DNA from: an uncultured Oleispira sp.
GTDB lineage: Bacteria > Pseudomonadota > Gammaproteobacteria > Pseudomonadales > Oceanobacteraceae
Direction of reading: 5' to 3'
Length of the DNA: 64,000 bases
Assembly: GCA_913061415.1 (NCBI GenBank)
Contig: CAJXUD010000002.1
Location: 372,001 to 436,000, forward strand
Made by a program: the position numbers and the translations under genes. Under the pieces are notes generated by a model. The model searched no databases. It saw nothing but the letters and a program-made list of their open reading frames with translations, and had not been told where the DNA came from. Below, in pieces: positions 1-8,337 of the stretch. Positions within the stretch are counted from its first letter, which is position 1. Each line of letters starts with the position of its first letter.

Positions 1-1217
1 GCATGACGCACAATCGCAAGACCTAATCCAGACCCCCCTACGGTCGACTCCCTTGATTCATCAATACGATAAAAACGTTCTGTCAGACGAGACAGATGAT
101 TAGATGCAATACCTTCTCCTTGATCTGTCACTGCAATTTCAAGCCCTTCATCTAGGGTATCAATGGTCACTTTAACCTCTGCCGCCAGCCCCTCTTTATG
201 CCCGTATTTAATGGCGTTGGTAATCAAGTTGATCAGTACTGAACTGAACTCTTCAGAAAAACCAAGAATTTCTATACCAGAAACGCAATCGCAGCTTAGA
301 GTGGCTTCTGGAAACTTCTCGCCTGTTAGCGACGTCGGTCTATATGCCCGCAACTGATCAACACTGATTGCACATAAAGATTGTAATTCAAACCAGTCAT
401 TACCGATTCCTGCATTATCACTTTCTAGCTTTGATAAATGCAATAAGTCATTAACGAGGCTTTTCATGCGCTCATTTTGGGTACTCATTTGCTTAATAGC
501 ACGACTGATCCCTGGGTTTAGATCTGCATCTTCTAGCATTTCTAAATAGCCATTAATCACGGTTAGCGGCGTGCGTAATTCATGTGAAACATCTGCAATA
601 AAGGTTTGCCGCATTTTTTCGACACGCTGTCGTTCTGTCACATCTCTGACCACAATAACTTTCTGATCAATGCCAAATTGAGCGACTTGTATTTGTACCG
701 TAATATTTGAACGATGAGGGCTTTCTAGCTCAATAACATCGCTATAATCCGCTTGTTTAAAATAGCTAACAAAACGAGGAGCACGTATCAAGTTGGTAAT
801 GTGCTGCCCCATATCCGTATCGGCTCTTAAGCCCAATAGATGACAAGACGCTCGGTTAAACGACGTCATGCATCCCGCTTGATTAACAATAAGAACACCA
901 TCTTTTAATGATTCAATACCTTCTGCGATACGCTTAAGCTGCTTACCTTGCTTATCAATTTTTTTATTTAACGAACGCTCTCGTCGAACTAGAATGTCGA
1001 CACTATAGCCAACTAAACCGCCGTCTTGTGGTGCTGACCCTTGGTTATTGCTCCAGCGGTAAAGTTCATTTAATCGTTTTAACATCAACACTTGCGAAAC
1101 GATCAACCCCAGAAAGGCACCCCAGAAAGGTTGCTCAAATGACATGCCTGTGGCCGTTGCCAAGGCAACAATTATTACGATGCGTAAAAGCTCACGCTGC
1201 CAAGCTATTTGTTGCAA
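1..1217 (-). CDS. phoR: Phosphate regulon sensor kinase PhoR (C-terminus cut by window edge)
   Basis: Inner-membrane sensor kinase that phosphorylates PhoB under phosphate limitation. The frame is open to base 1 and ends in GLGLAIVRHA (the G2 box), so the last residues lie outside the window. Visible in order: an N-terminal hydrophobic segment (about residues 10-45), a charged linker, a PAS-like region (about 85-190), the HisKA box SHELRTPL (His near residue 212), N box LITNAIKYG and G1 box DQGEGI. No ATG fits. TTG at 1217, with GGGA about eight bases upstream, gives MQQIAWQRELL, which lines up with the E. coli PhoR start; GTG at 1253 in the same frame is the alternative. It lies 65 bp downstream of phoB on the same strand, the usual phoBR order. 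Confidence 0.93.
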   Translation of the reverse strand, partial: MQQIAWQRELLRIVIIVALATATGMSFEQPFWGAFLGLIVSQVLMLKRLNELYRWSNNQGSAPQDGGLVGYSVDILVRRERSLNKKIDKQGKQLKRIAEGIESLKDGVLIVNQAGCMTSFNRASCHLLGLRADTDMGQHITNLIRAPRFVSYFKQADYSDVIELESPHRSNITVQIQVAQFGIDQKVIVVRDVTERQRVEKMRQTFIADVSHELRTPLTVINGYLEMLEDADLNPGISRAIKQMSTQNERMKSLVNDLLHLSKLESDNAGIGNDWFELQSLCAISVDQLRAYRPTSLTGEKFPEATLSCDCVSGIEILGFSEEFSSVLINLITNAIKYGHKEGLAAEVKVTIDTLDEGLEIAVTDQGEGIASNHLSRLTERFYRIDESRESTVGGSGLGLAIVRH

Positions 1218-1255
1218 AATTTTATTCCCAGTGTTTTGTGAATAGACAAACACGA

Positions 1256-1291
1256 CTCTGATTTAAGGTTTGAATTAAGGTCTTATTTAAC
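1256..1291 (-). repeat. 12-bp tandem repeat, 3 degenerate copies, over the phoB stop
   Basis: Read on the minus strand, three 12-base units follow each other: GTTAAATAAGAC, CTTAATTCAAAC and CTTAAATCAGAG, about 9 of 12 bases shared between pairs. The first unit contains the phoB stop codon TAA. It belongs to a set of stop-anchored microduplications seen across the window. A chance A/T-rich match cannot be excluded for this copy alone. Confidence 0.5.
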
Positions 1292-2026
1292 GGCGTCAGA
1301 ATGATTAACATTAGATTGAACAACGTCAGACTTAAAGTCTTTCGAGGAGAATAGATAACCCGCACCACGGACGGTTTGTATCAAGGCATCATGATCTAAA
1401 ATTGAAATATTTTTACGTAAACGACGAATGTGTACATCCACGGTTCTATCTTCAACATGTACATTACCACCCCAAACACGGTCGAGTAATTGTTCGCGAG
1501 AGTATACGCGGTCGGGGTGTAACATGAAAAATTCTAGTAGACGGAACTCTATAGGACCTAAATTAATCGCTTCTTGCGCAATACTGACTTTTTTGGCTGA
1601 ACGATCTAATACAAGTTTACCTGCTGTTAATCCGTCAGCCTCTGTATCAGGATTACCACGACGTAATACGGCTTTTATACGAGCGATTAATTCTCGCGGT
1701 GAGAAAGGCTTAACCACATAATCATCGACCCCGGCATTGAAGCCATTAATTTTATCGTCTTCATCCGATTTTGCTGTTAATAAAATAATGGGGATTTCTG
1801 CAGTACTTGCGTCCCGCTTTAAGCGTTTGGTTAATTCGATACCCGACATCATCGGCATCATCCAATCGGCAAGAATAAGGTCAGGTCTTTCATCGAGTAC
1901 CATTTGATGGGCAAGCTCACCATTAGCCGCTCTTTTAGCCTGATAGCCTGCCATTTCTAAACTGGTGATGATCATGTCGGCAATGGCTTGTTCATCTTCT
2001 ACTACGAGTATATTGGCTGATGCCAT
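1283..2026 (-). CDS. phoB: Phosphate regulon response regulator PhoB
   Basis: OmpR/PhoB-family transcription factor that, once phosphorylated by PhoR, binds Pho boxes and turns on phosphate-scavenging genes. The receiver domain spans residues 4-120 with phospho-acceptor Asp54 (LILADWMMP), Thr84 and Lys106 (VVKPFSP). The winged-helix DNA-binding domain spans about 135-232 and ends in VRGAGYLFS. At 247 residues it is longer than E. coli PhoB (229) because of a polar C-terminal tail of about 18 residues. phoR follows on the same strand. I found no convincing Pho box in the 145 bp upstream. Confidence 0.95.
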   Translation of the reverse strand: MASANILVVEDEQAIADMIITSLEMAGYQAKRAANGELAHQMVLDERPDLILADWMMPMMSGIELTKRLKRDASTAEIPIILLTAKSDEDDKINGFNAGVDDYVVKPFSPRELIARIKAVLRRGNPDTEADGLTAGKLVLDRSAKKVSIAQEAINLGPIEFRLLEFFMLHPDRVYSREQLLDRVWGGNVHVEDRTVDVHIRRLRKNISILDHDALIQTVRGAGYLFSSKDFKSDVVQSNVNHSDAVK

Positions 2027-2158
2027 GGTGAACCTCTGATCTTACGCTGAGCGATTTACAATACTATCTTTTTTAACGTCATCTAATTGAACGCCATCTA
2101 TTTTAACCCATTGTTGTCTAAAATCACTTTTTAATGGCTTAAGATAGTAACAAATAAG

Positions 2159-2182
2159 GTCATTGCTTTAGTCATTGCGGTA
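2159..2182 (-). repeat. 12-bp tandem duplication over the COG0523 stop codon
   Basis: On the minus strand TACCGCAATGAC is followed directly by TAAAGCAATGAC (9 of 12 identical). The gene stop TGA is in the first unit and the same TGA recurs 12 bases later, in frame. It resembles the other stop-anchored duplications in the window. Confidence 0.5.
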
Positions 2183-3266
2183 AAAGACACGCTAATAACG
2201 GCTGCTCTAATTCCAGTTTATTTAATGCCTGATTATGAATTATTTCGATACGGCTTTGAGCTAATGCTCGTGTTGGCATTTCACTAAAGACTTGATCTTT
2301 TAGGTTCATAACGCGAGTACCTTTATCGGTTATTAATAACCCTTTTACGCGTTCGACATCTAATAGCATTAACCACTGCGATAATAATGAATGATCAAAT
2401 ATTTGATCTTCAGCGAATAACCAACCAATAGAAAAGTAACCCATGCCTTCGTTTTCAAAAGCCTTATAGTTTTGCCCGGGTTTTAGACTCACCAGAGCCA
2501 TGCTTTCGCTGTTTTTTTCACTATCTTTTTCACTATCAGACTCAGAATGATCCTTCTTATGGCTATGTTCATGCTTATGCTCATGATCGTGACTATGCCC
2601 ATGAACGTGATGGCCTTTACTGCGGCGCTGAAGATCCCGTGGTAAATCAAACCAAGCAAGGTCAAGCTGTCCATTTTTCACCCAACCTAGTGCACTTTTA
2701 TTCGGTTTAATCGTATTGGAAAATTGATAGAAATTGTCTTTATCTTGTTCACTACAGACATCTATTTTATTCGCCACTAAGACATCCGCTAAATAACATT
2801 GATCATTAAACGTTTCGTGTTGCTGATAACGAGGATCTTTTAACTGCCGAGGGTCAACTAAGCAAATAGAGGCTCTTAGATCTATATGTTGTGCGTAGTC
2901 TTTCGATGTTAACGTTCGAATTAAATTTTTAGGATGCCCTAACCCTGTAGGCTCGATAATAATACGATCAGGCTTTTGCTGGGCAATAAGATTGGCCAAG
3001 GCGGCCTGAAAGGGAATGCCCGAAACGCAGCATAAGCAACCGCCAGGCACTTCACTTACCGTCATTCCCGATTCAGCCGATAAGATAGCGCCATCAATAC
3101 CGACTTCACCAAACTCATTAACCAGTACCGCCCACTTTTCAGAGGCTGGCTTTTGCTTTAATACCTGTAATATCGACGTTGTTTTTCCTACACCTAAAAA
3201 ACCCATCACAATATTAATGGTGACTTTATTAATGGAGCCTTTACTGATGGCGACTTTCTGAGTCAT
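2172..3266 (-). CDS. COG0523/CobW-family GTPase, candidate metal chaperone
   Basis: G3E-family P-loop GTPase of the COG0523 group, whose members deliver or insert metals, often zinc. Walker A GFLGVGKTT at residues 22-30, the family CxCC metal site in GGCLCC (75-80), EPTG at 105-108 and the guanine motif NKID at 166-169. A loop at about 218-240 is very rich in His (HHVHGHSHDHEHKHEHSH) and is followed by an Asp/Ser/Glu stretch; such loops bind or store metal. The CobW C-terminal domain follows. 364 residues is normal. It is not next to a Zur-type regulator or cobalamin genes, so metal and client are unknown. The nearest downstream gene is phoB, 145 bp away. Confidence 0.85.
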   Translation of the reverse strand: MTQKVAISKGSINKVTINIVMGFLGVGKTTSILQVLKQKPASEKWAVLVNEFGEVGIDGAILSAESGMTVSEVPGGCLCCVSGIPFQAALANLIAQQKPDRIIIEPTGLGHPKNLIRTLTSKDYAQHIDLRASICLVDPRQLKDPRYQQHETFNDQCYLADVLVANKIDVCSEQDKDNFYQFSNTIKPNKSALGWVKNGQLDLAWFDLPRDLQRRSKGHHVHGHSHDHEHKHEHSHKKDHSESDSEKDSEKNSESMALVSLKPGQNYKAFENEGMGYFSIGWLFAEDQIFDHSLLSQWLMLLDVERVKGLLITDKGTRVMNLKDQVFSEMPTRALAQSRIEIIHNQALNKLELEQPLLACLLPQ

Positions 3267-3286
3267 ACAATTCTCAATAATGTTTA

Positions 3287-5785
3287 CTACAGCTTGCGTA
3301 AAATAACTAACGGAGGCTGTTTAATGACTTGTGTTAAGTTTCGATTAGCCAGCAGCGCAATGATCAAGGCCGATACCACAGGGACATACAACCAATAACT
3401 CAAATGCCAAGAGTATTCTAATTCGAATAGCTTCTGATATAAAATCCAACAGATCACTTCAGCACCCGCCACCGCAATGAGCCCTGCAAGTGCACCCAGT
3501 AATAAAAATTCATACCACTGCATTCGCTGTAATTGCTGTCGCTTCGCCCCTAACGTTCTTAAGACAGCGCCTTGCTGCAAACGATCATCCAAGCTCGAAT
3601 TCAACGCCGCTATTAATACTAACAGCCCTGCGAGTAAAACTAAGATCAATAAGTACTCAACTGCCAGCGTTACTTGGCTTAATAAGCCTTGAATTTGAAC
3701 AAGCACTTGGCTCATATCCAATAACGTAATACCAGGATAATCACGAATAATTTGCGTCAGTTTATGCGTATGCTCTTGGGCGGCGTAAAAACTGGTTAGG
3801 TAGTTAAGCGGTAACTTTTGAACCAAATCCTTAGAGAATAAAATGTAGAAGTTTGGCTTCATGCTGCCCCAATCGACTTTTCTTAAACTACTAATACGCG
3901 TTTGTATCTGCTGCCCCGCCACGTCAAACGTTAATTGGTCGCCGAGTGTTAGTTGCAAACGTTTTGCCAAACTTTCTGCGATCGATACTTCTGCTATCGC
4001 ATTTTCTGAAAACCATTCACCCTCAGTAATGACATTTCCTAACGGCAACTCATGGCCTCCACTTAAGACTAAATCACGCTGCAAGGCAGGATCTTGGGAA
4101 TACTGCTCATCATCTTTCACCACAACATCATTAATAATGGTCAAACGCCCAGGAACCATGGGGAAAGCGGTAGAAGTCATGAACCCTGCTTGGGTTAAAT
4201 CATTCTGATAGTCATCTACCTGATAGCCCTGAATATTCATCGCAAAATAATTGGGGCTATTGTCGGGTAAATTCTGCTGCCAATCTTGCAATAAATCATT
4301 TCGCACAATGGCAATAATTAGCATCACCATTAGGGTTAATGAAAAGGCCAAAACCTGAATCGATGTACGGTAACGATCACGATTAATCTGTTGCCAAGCA
4401 AAGCGAAAACTCATCGATACTTTCGTTTTAGGTAATGATTTATCGATGACTAATAGCAGTAGTTGCAATAAGAACAACAACACCAATAAAATTGAAAACC
4501 CGCCTAATATGATTATCAAGGTCATGGTTAAATTTTGGCTAAACCAGTAATTTAGGAAGGCCATCATAACTAAACCTAGGCTGTAAATAGCCCAGCTATT
4601 CCATGCCATCGGCTCCAGTTCACGGCGCAATACTCGCAGTGGCGAGACTCTTCCAAGTCTTAAAAGTGGTGGTAAGGCAAAACCCATTAAGGTAACAGGC
4701 GCGGTTAAGCTGGCGATTAACCAAGCGGAATATCCAGCACTGGGTAAGCTCGCATCAGCGCCGCCTTTGTTGAACGTCGCGGCCATTACTTGAGTTAAAA
4801 TTTCTTGGCCAAAATAGCCTAAGCCTAGACCAATGATACTGGTAAAGAAGGCTAAAAAGATCAGTTGATAAAGATACAATTGAGTAACGTAGCGCCGACT
4901 TGCTCCCATGGTTCTTAATAAAGCACTGCTATCAAAATGCTGACGGGCATAATCTTGAGCAGCCATAGCAATGGCAACCCCTGCTAGAATAATTGCTAAC
5001 ATCGCGGCAAGCGATAAATAACTACGCGCCTTGGATAACGATGCCGCTAACGCTTGATTATTATCGGTAAGCGACTCAAAACGTTGATGGCTAACCAGCT
5101 GCGGCTCTAGCGTTTGCTTTAACGTTTCTAGCGCAAGGGAATCACCGGCCACCAGCATACGCCAACTAACCCGACTGCCTGGCTGAACCAGCTTGGCAGC
5201 GGCCACATCGTGAATGTTCATCATTAAGCGCGGGGATAAACTATAAAAATTTCCACCGCGATCGCTTTCATTAATTAATATTTCTTTTACCGTTAAGGTC
5301 ATCGCTCCGACTTCAATTACGCTGCCGAGCTGTGCGTTTAATAAGGCGATTAAACGTGGTTCTAACCAGACTTCTCCCATGGCGGGTCCTTGTTGCAGAA
5401 AAGGGTTATTCTGACTGGCTAATTGGCCTTTTAATGGATACCCCTCGTCAACCGCCTTGACGGCAGCCAGTGCCATTTCATCACCCAATAAAACCACACT
5501 CGGAAATTCTAATGTTGTAGTGGTGGTCAGATTTAGGCTATGCGCAACTTGATACCAGTCTTGAGGAATTTTTTCACGCGACTGCAAACGTAAATCAGCG
5601 CCTAGCAACTCGCTGCTTTTATTTAGCATCGCGCTATCAAGACGTTGACTGAATACACTAATAATCGTGGCCGAACTGACCGCGAGGATTAAGGCTAAGA
5701 TAATAACCGTCATTTTACCTGCACGAATTTCAGCCAATAACAGGCGTAAGCTCAGAAGATAAAACTGCATGGAGCTTGCCTTCAT
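3287..5785 (-). CDS. ybbP: YbbP-like FtsX-family ABC transporter permease
   Basis: Large permease with two FtsX-like domains, forming with YbbA an ABC complex of the MacB/LolCE mechanotransmission type in the inner membrane; substrate unknown. One N-terminal membrane helix (about residues 26-46) is followed by a long periplasmic domain (about 50-245), a block of membrane helices, a second periplasmic region and three C-terminal helices. The SREKIPQDWYQVA stretch corresponds to SREVPQAW in E. coli YbbP. 832 residues against 804 in E. coli. The ATG overlaps the ybbA stop by four bases (ATGA). A second in-frame ATG at 5770 has AAGG eight bases upstream and may be the real start. Confidence 0.88.
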   Translation of the reverse strand: MKASSMQFYLLSLRLLLAEIRAGKMTVIILALILAVSSATIISVFSQRLDSAMLNKSSELLGADLRLQSREKIPQDWYQVAHSLNLTTTTTLEFPSVVLLGDEMALAAVKAVDEGYPLKGQLASQNNPFLQQGPAMGEVWLEPRLIALLNAQLGSVIEVGAMTLTVKEILINESDRGGNFYSLSPRLMMNIHDVAAAKLVQPGSRVSWRMLVAGDSLALETLKQTLEPQLVSHQRFESLTDNNQALAASLSKARSYLSLAAMLAIILAGVAIAMAAQDYARQHFDSSALLRTMGASRRYVTQLYLYQLIFLAFFTSIIGLGLGYFGQEILTQVMAATFNKGGADASLPSAGYSAWLIASLTAPVTLMGFALPPLLRLGRVSPLRVLRRELEPMAWNSWAIYSLGLVMMAFLNYWFSQNLTMTLIIILGGFSILLVLLFLLQLLLLVIDKSLPKTKVSMSFRFAWQQINRDRYRTSIQVLAFSLTLMVMLIIAIVRNDLLQDWQQNLPDNSPNYFAMNIQGYQVDDYQNDLTQAGFMTSTAFPMVPGRLTIINDVVVKDDEQYSQDPALQRDLVLSGGHELPLGNVITEGEWFSENAIAEVSIAESLAKRLQLTLGDQLTFDVAGQQIQTRISSLRKVDWGSMKPNFYILFSKDLVQKLPLNYLTSFYAAQEHTHKLTQIIRDYPGITLLDMSQVLVQIQGLLSQVTLAVEYLLILVLLAGLLVLIAALNSSLDDRLQQGAVLRTLGAKRQQLQRMQWYEFLLLGALAGLIAVAGAEVICWILYQKLFELEYSWHLSYWLYVPVVSALIIALLANRNLTQVIKQPPLVILRKL

Positions 5786-6528
5786 ACATAAGCTCCAGCA
5801 GTTGCCTCTATGTGATCGTTATCTTTTACAATCGCACCATCGTCAATATGAATACTGCGCTGACAACGCTGCGCTAAATGCTCATCGTGAGTTACTAGGA
5901 CCAAGCTGGTTTTGTTTTGCTGATTGAATTCAAACAATAAATCGATGATGTGCTTTCCGGTATTACGATCAAGATTTCCTGTTGGCTCGTCAGCAAATAA
6001 TACCGATGGCTGACAGGCAAAAGCACGAGCGATAGCAACACGCTGCTGCTCTCCCCCTGATAACTGAGTTGGGTAATGCTTTAAACGATGACCTAAGCCG
6101 ACTTTTTCTAACCATTGCTGCGCCAAGGCTTGGCATTCTTTCAGTGAATGTTTTTGAGTTATTTCAAGCGGCAGGCGTACATTTTCTAACGCCGTTAAGG
6201 CGGGTAATAGCTGGAAGTTTTGAAAGACAAAACCCACGCCATCTGCGCGAACCGCGGCACGCTGATCTTCGTCCAGTGCATGCAAGGCATGGCCATTCAA
6301 ACAGACCTCTCCGGAACTCGCCTGATCAAGCCCTGCCATAATGCCTAGCAAGGTGGACTTACCACTGCCCGATGCCCCCACAATAGCGATACTTTCGCCG
6401 TGCTTGATCTGAAGGTCTAACCCTTGCAGAATGGTGAGCTCATCTGAACCTGTTTTTACCTGCTTAACGACGCTTTTAAGATTTAATAAAGGAATCTGCT
6501 GCTCATGTTCAACCTGTGTATTCATCAA
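5782..6528 (-). CDS. ybbA: YbbA-like ABC transporter ATP-binding protein
   Basis: ATPase of the LolD/MacB type driving the YbbP permease. Walker A GASGSGKST at residues 51-59, Q-loop near VFQNFQLLP, signature LSGGEQQR at 156-163, Walker B VLFADEP at 176-182 and switch His in VTHDEH. Its stop overlaps the ybbP start (ATGA), so the two are translationally coupled. The start lies inside the 5' end of divergent tesA. The ybbA-ybbP/tesA arrangement is conserved in E. coli and many gammaproteobacteria, suggesting a shared envelope or lipid role. Confidence 0.92.
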   Translation of the reverse strand: MMNTQVEHEQQIPLLNLKSVVKQVKTGSDELTILQGLDLQIKHGESIAIVGASGSGKSTLLGIMAGLDQASSGEVCLNGHALHALDEDQRAAVRADGVGFVFQNFQLLPALTALENVRLPLEITQKHSLKECQALAQQWLEKVGLGHRLKHYPTQLSGGEQQRVAIARAFACQPSVLFADEPTGNLDRNTGKHIIDLLFEFNQQNKTSLVLVTHDEHLAQRCQRSIHIDDGAIVKDNDHIEATAGAYV

Positions 6529-7161
6529 TCAATTCGCCTTTTCGCCATGTCGCTGTGCTTAATTATTAACTTGAGCTTACCTCAAGCACATGCAGGGGAA
6601 AATAGCCCTTTACAACAACAGACAATTCTAGTGGTTGGCGACAGCATCAGCGCAGGCTTTGGCATCGATAAAGATCTAGGTTGGGTGGCGCTATTAGGCC
6701 AGAGATTGGAAAGTAAATTCACGCAATATGCACTAGTGAATGCCAGTATTAGCGGCGAAACAACCAGTGGTGGGGCAAATCGATTTAGTTCGATGCTGCA
6801 GCAACATCAACCTAACGTAGTTATTTTAGAGTTAGGGGGTAATGATGGTTTAAGAGGCACACCGATAAAGCTTATTACGCAGAATCTGACCTACATAATT
6901 CGTGCGAGTCAAAAAGCAGGAGCTCAGGTTTTATTGCTAGGCATGCGTATTCCGCCAAATTATGGCCAACGTTATAGCGAATTATTTGCTGATCAGTATC
7001 TAACGATCGCCGCTGAGCTGAACGTTCCGGTGCTGCCCTTTTTATTAGAGGGCATCGCAGCTGAAGCGGGAATGATGCAGGCCGATGGCATTCACCCTAC
7101 GGAGAATGCTCAACCGATTATGACAAAGAATGTTTGGCAAATGCTAAAGCCGATGCTCTGA
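6505..7161 (+). CDS. tesA: Acyl-CoA thioesterase I / arylesterase TesA (SGNH hydrolase)
   Basis: Periplasmic multifunctional thioesterase, esterase and lysophospholipase. Signal peptide at residues 1-30 ending LPQAHA. SGNH blocks: VVGDSISAGFG with catalytic Ser47, Gly in block II, GGND at 111-114 and DGIHP with Asp194 and His197. 218 residues is close to E. coli TesA (208). The start at 6505 has GGAA about nine bases upstream but lies within the first codons of divergent ybbA, so the two genes overlap head-to-head by 24 bp. ATG at 6547 would avoid the overlap but removes the basic n-region of the signal peptide, so I kept the longer form. It converges on the foldase gene with a 5-bp gap. Confidence 0.92.
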   Translation: MFNLCIHQSIRLFAMSLCLIINLSLPQAHAGENSPLQQQTILVVGDSISAGFGIDKDLGWVALLGQRLESKFTQYALVNASISGETTSGGANRFSSMLQQHQPNVVILELGGNDGLRGTPIKLITQNLTYIIRASQKAGAQVLLLGMRIPPNYGQRYSELFADQYLTIAAELNVPVLPFLLEGIAAEAGMMQADGIHPTENAQPIMTKNVWQMLKPML

Positions 7162-7166
7162 CCTTA

Positions 7167-8204
7167 TTATTCTTGCAGCAAGCTCATTGCCGTTTCAAGA
7201 CGCAGCTGCTCTTTTTCATTAAAGTTACTTTCTTGGTAGGTCTTAATTCTGGCCTGCTTATCTTGCTCAGTTAGCCCTTCTATTGAGTTTACAGTTTTTA
7301 CTTCGCGATCATACGCGAGTAGACGCTTCTGCCATTCATTTTGCTTAACTTCTAAGGCTTCTAGCCGTTCAGTTGCCTCGATGCCTACTTGCTCAATGCG
7401 TAACTGTCGAATCGACTCATCACTTTCTCCGTCCTCACGAGACTTAACGACTTGCTCTTCTAGGTTACTGGCAATATACAAATCGCGTCGAAAACTTTTT
7501 AGCTCTTCCGGCAGCGCCTCTTCCATTTTTTCTAACTGGTAAGCTTTTTCTTCATCACTTATATCACTGTTAGTAATGACCAATTCTTCTAAAGCATAAT
7601 CGTCAACTAACTCGTCTAGCTGCCAAAAGGCTTCTACAGCCTCGGGGGATAATGCTTCTCGGCGAAGTCTTTTTTGCCAGCTATGGCGCTGCTGCAAATT
7701 GTCGAGATGGTTGGTTGGCCCTATTTGCTGAAATTCATTGTCATAACTCGCCAACGCCTCTTTGTACGATAAATAGCTGGCTAACAGTTCTTGGGCTTGC
7801 TGACGTGCAGGCATGGGTAGCAAGTCGATCTTTTGATTCATTAATATTTTGATATTGTCTAAAGATAACTCACCCATCGCCGACAAATGAAAATCAATCC
7901 ATTGCCTTAGTTTTCGATCGACAATGAGTTCGCCATTATCATCGGCTCTTAATGCTCCGTCGACAGAAGCCAGCTTAAACATGCTTAATTCTAGGATGCT
8001 ATCAGGGGTATCTGTATCGACGGGGTCATCCGAACCTGAATTCGATGTTTCATGATTGTTTGAAGTGTGCAGATTGGTTGTAGTCGAATGCTTTACTTCG
8101 CTAGGCGAGCCACTAAAGTTTTGAATAACGACCCATGAGAGTATTGAAACGATTGAGAGGGTAACAAGAGTTTTCTTTTCGAATAACACGGATAAGCCTT
8201 TCAT
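7167..8204 (-). CDS. lifO: Lipase-specific foldase (lipase chaperone)
   Basis: Membrane-anchored steric chaperone that folds the secreted lipase encoded just upstream. A single N-terminal membrane helix follows a short basic segment (VLFEKK then a hydrophobic run), followed by a Ser/Thr/Asn-rich linker. The family signature is present in variant form: RQWIDFHLSAMGE against the usual RxxFDYxLSAxGE, preceded by the typical DGxLxxDDNGELIVD stretch. The rest is helical and charged, as in the clamp-shaped Lif structures. I chose ATG at 8204. An in-frame ATG at 8243 would add 13 residues (MSHYEIRCLL...) and put the start inside a large hairpin. The lipase gene lies 126 bp upstream on the same strand. 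Confidence 0.85.
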   Translation of the reverse strand: MKGLSVLFEKKTLVTLSIVSILSWVVIQNFSGSPSEVKHSTTTNLHTSNNHETSNSGSDDPVDTDTPDSILELSMFKLASVDGALRADDNGELIVDRKLRQWIDFHLSAMGELSLDNIKILMNQKIDLLPMPARQQAQELLASYLSYKEALASYDNEFQQIGPTNHLDNLQQRHSWQKRLRREALSPEAVEAFWQLDELVDDYALEELVITNSDISDEEKAYQLEKMEEALPEELKSFRRDLYIASNLEEQVVKSREDGESDESIRQLRIEQVGIEATERLEALEVKQNEWQKRLLAYDREVKTVNSIEGLTEQDKQARIKTYQESNFNEKEQLRLETAMSLLQE

Positions 8205-8220
8205 TGTAATAACTAATAAA

Positions 8221-8264
8221 CAGCGTATTTCATAATGAGACACGTTTCATCATGAAATACGCTG
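8221..8264 (-). other. 13-bp perfect inverted repeat between lipase and foldase genes
   Basis: CAGCGTATTTCAT (8221-8233) and ATGAAATACGCTG (8252-8264) are exact reverse complements around an 18-base loop, which itself can add about four pairs (ATGA/TCAT). On the minus strand it falls after the lipase stop and about 17 bases before the chosen foldase ATG. The trailing sequence TTTATTAG is only weakly U-rich, so it could be a partial terminator, an RNase-protected stem or a translation-modulating hairpin that sets the lipase to foldase ratio. Confidence 0.7.
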
Positions 8265-8289
8265 CTTAAATAACGTCTTTTATATAGGC

Positions 8290-8337
8290 CGTTTTAAAGG
8301 GACTATTTATAGATCGTTTTAAAGAGACATTTATAGA
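8290..8337 (-). repeat. 24-bp tandem duplication starting at the lipase stop
   Basis: Two adjacent copies of a unit of about 24 bases, differing by one substitution and one single-base indel (copies at 8290-8313 and 8315-8337). On the minus strand the first copy read contains the lipase stop TAA (8333-8331); the second carries an equivalent TAA 24 bases later, in frame. This is the longest unit of the stop-anchored duplications in the window. Confidence 0.8.

Noticed and set aside
2159..2182. Possible Pho box (two GTCATTG half-sites)
   Set aside because: The spacing is 12 rather than 11, the CTGTCAT consensus is not met, and the sites lie at the end of the upstream gene; the tandem-duplication reading explains them better.
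8205..8243. Upstream ATG at 8243 as foldase start
   Set aside because: It would place the start inside the 13-bp hairpin and add residues not typical of the family.
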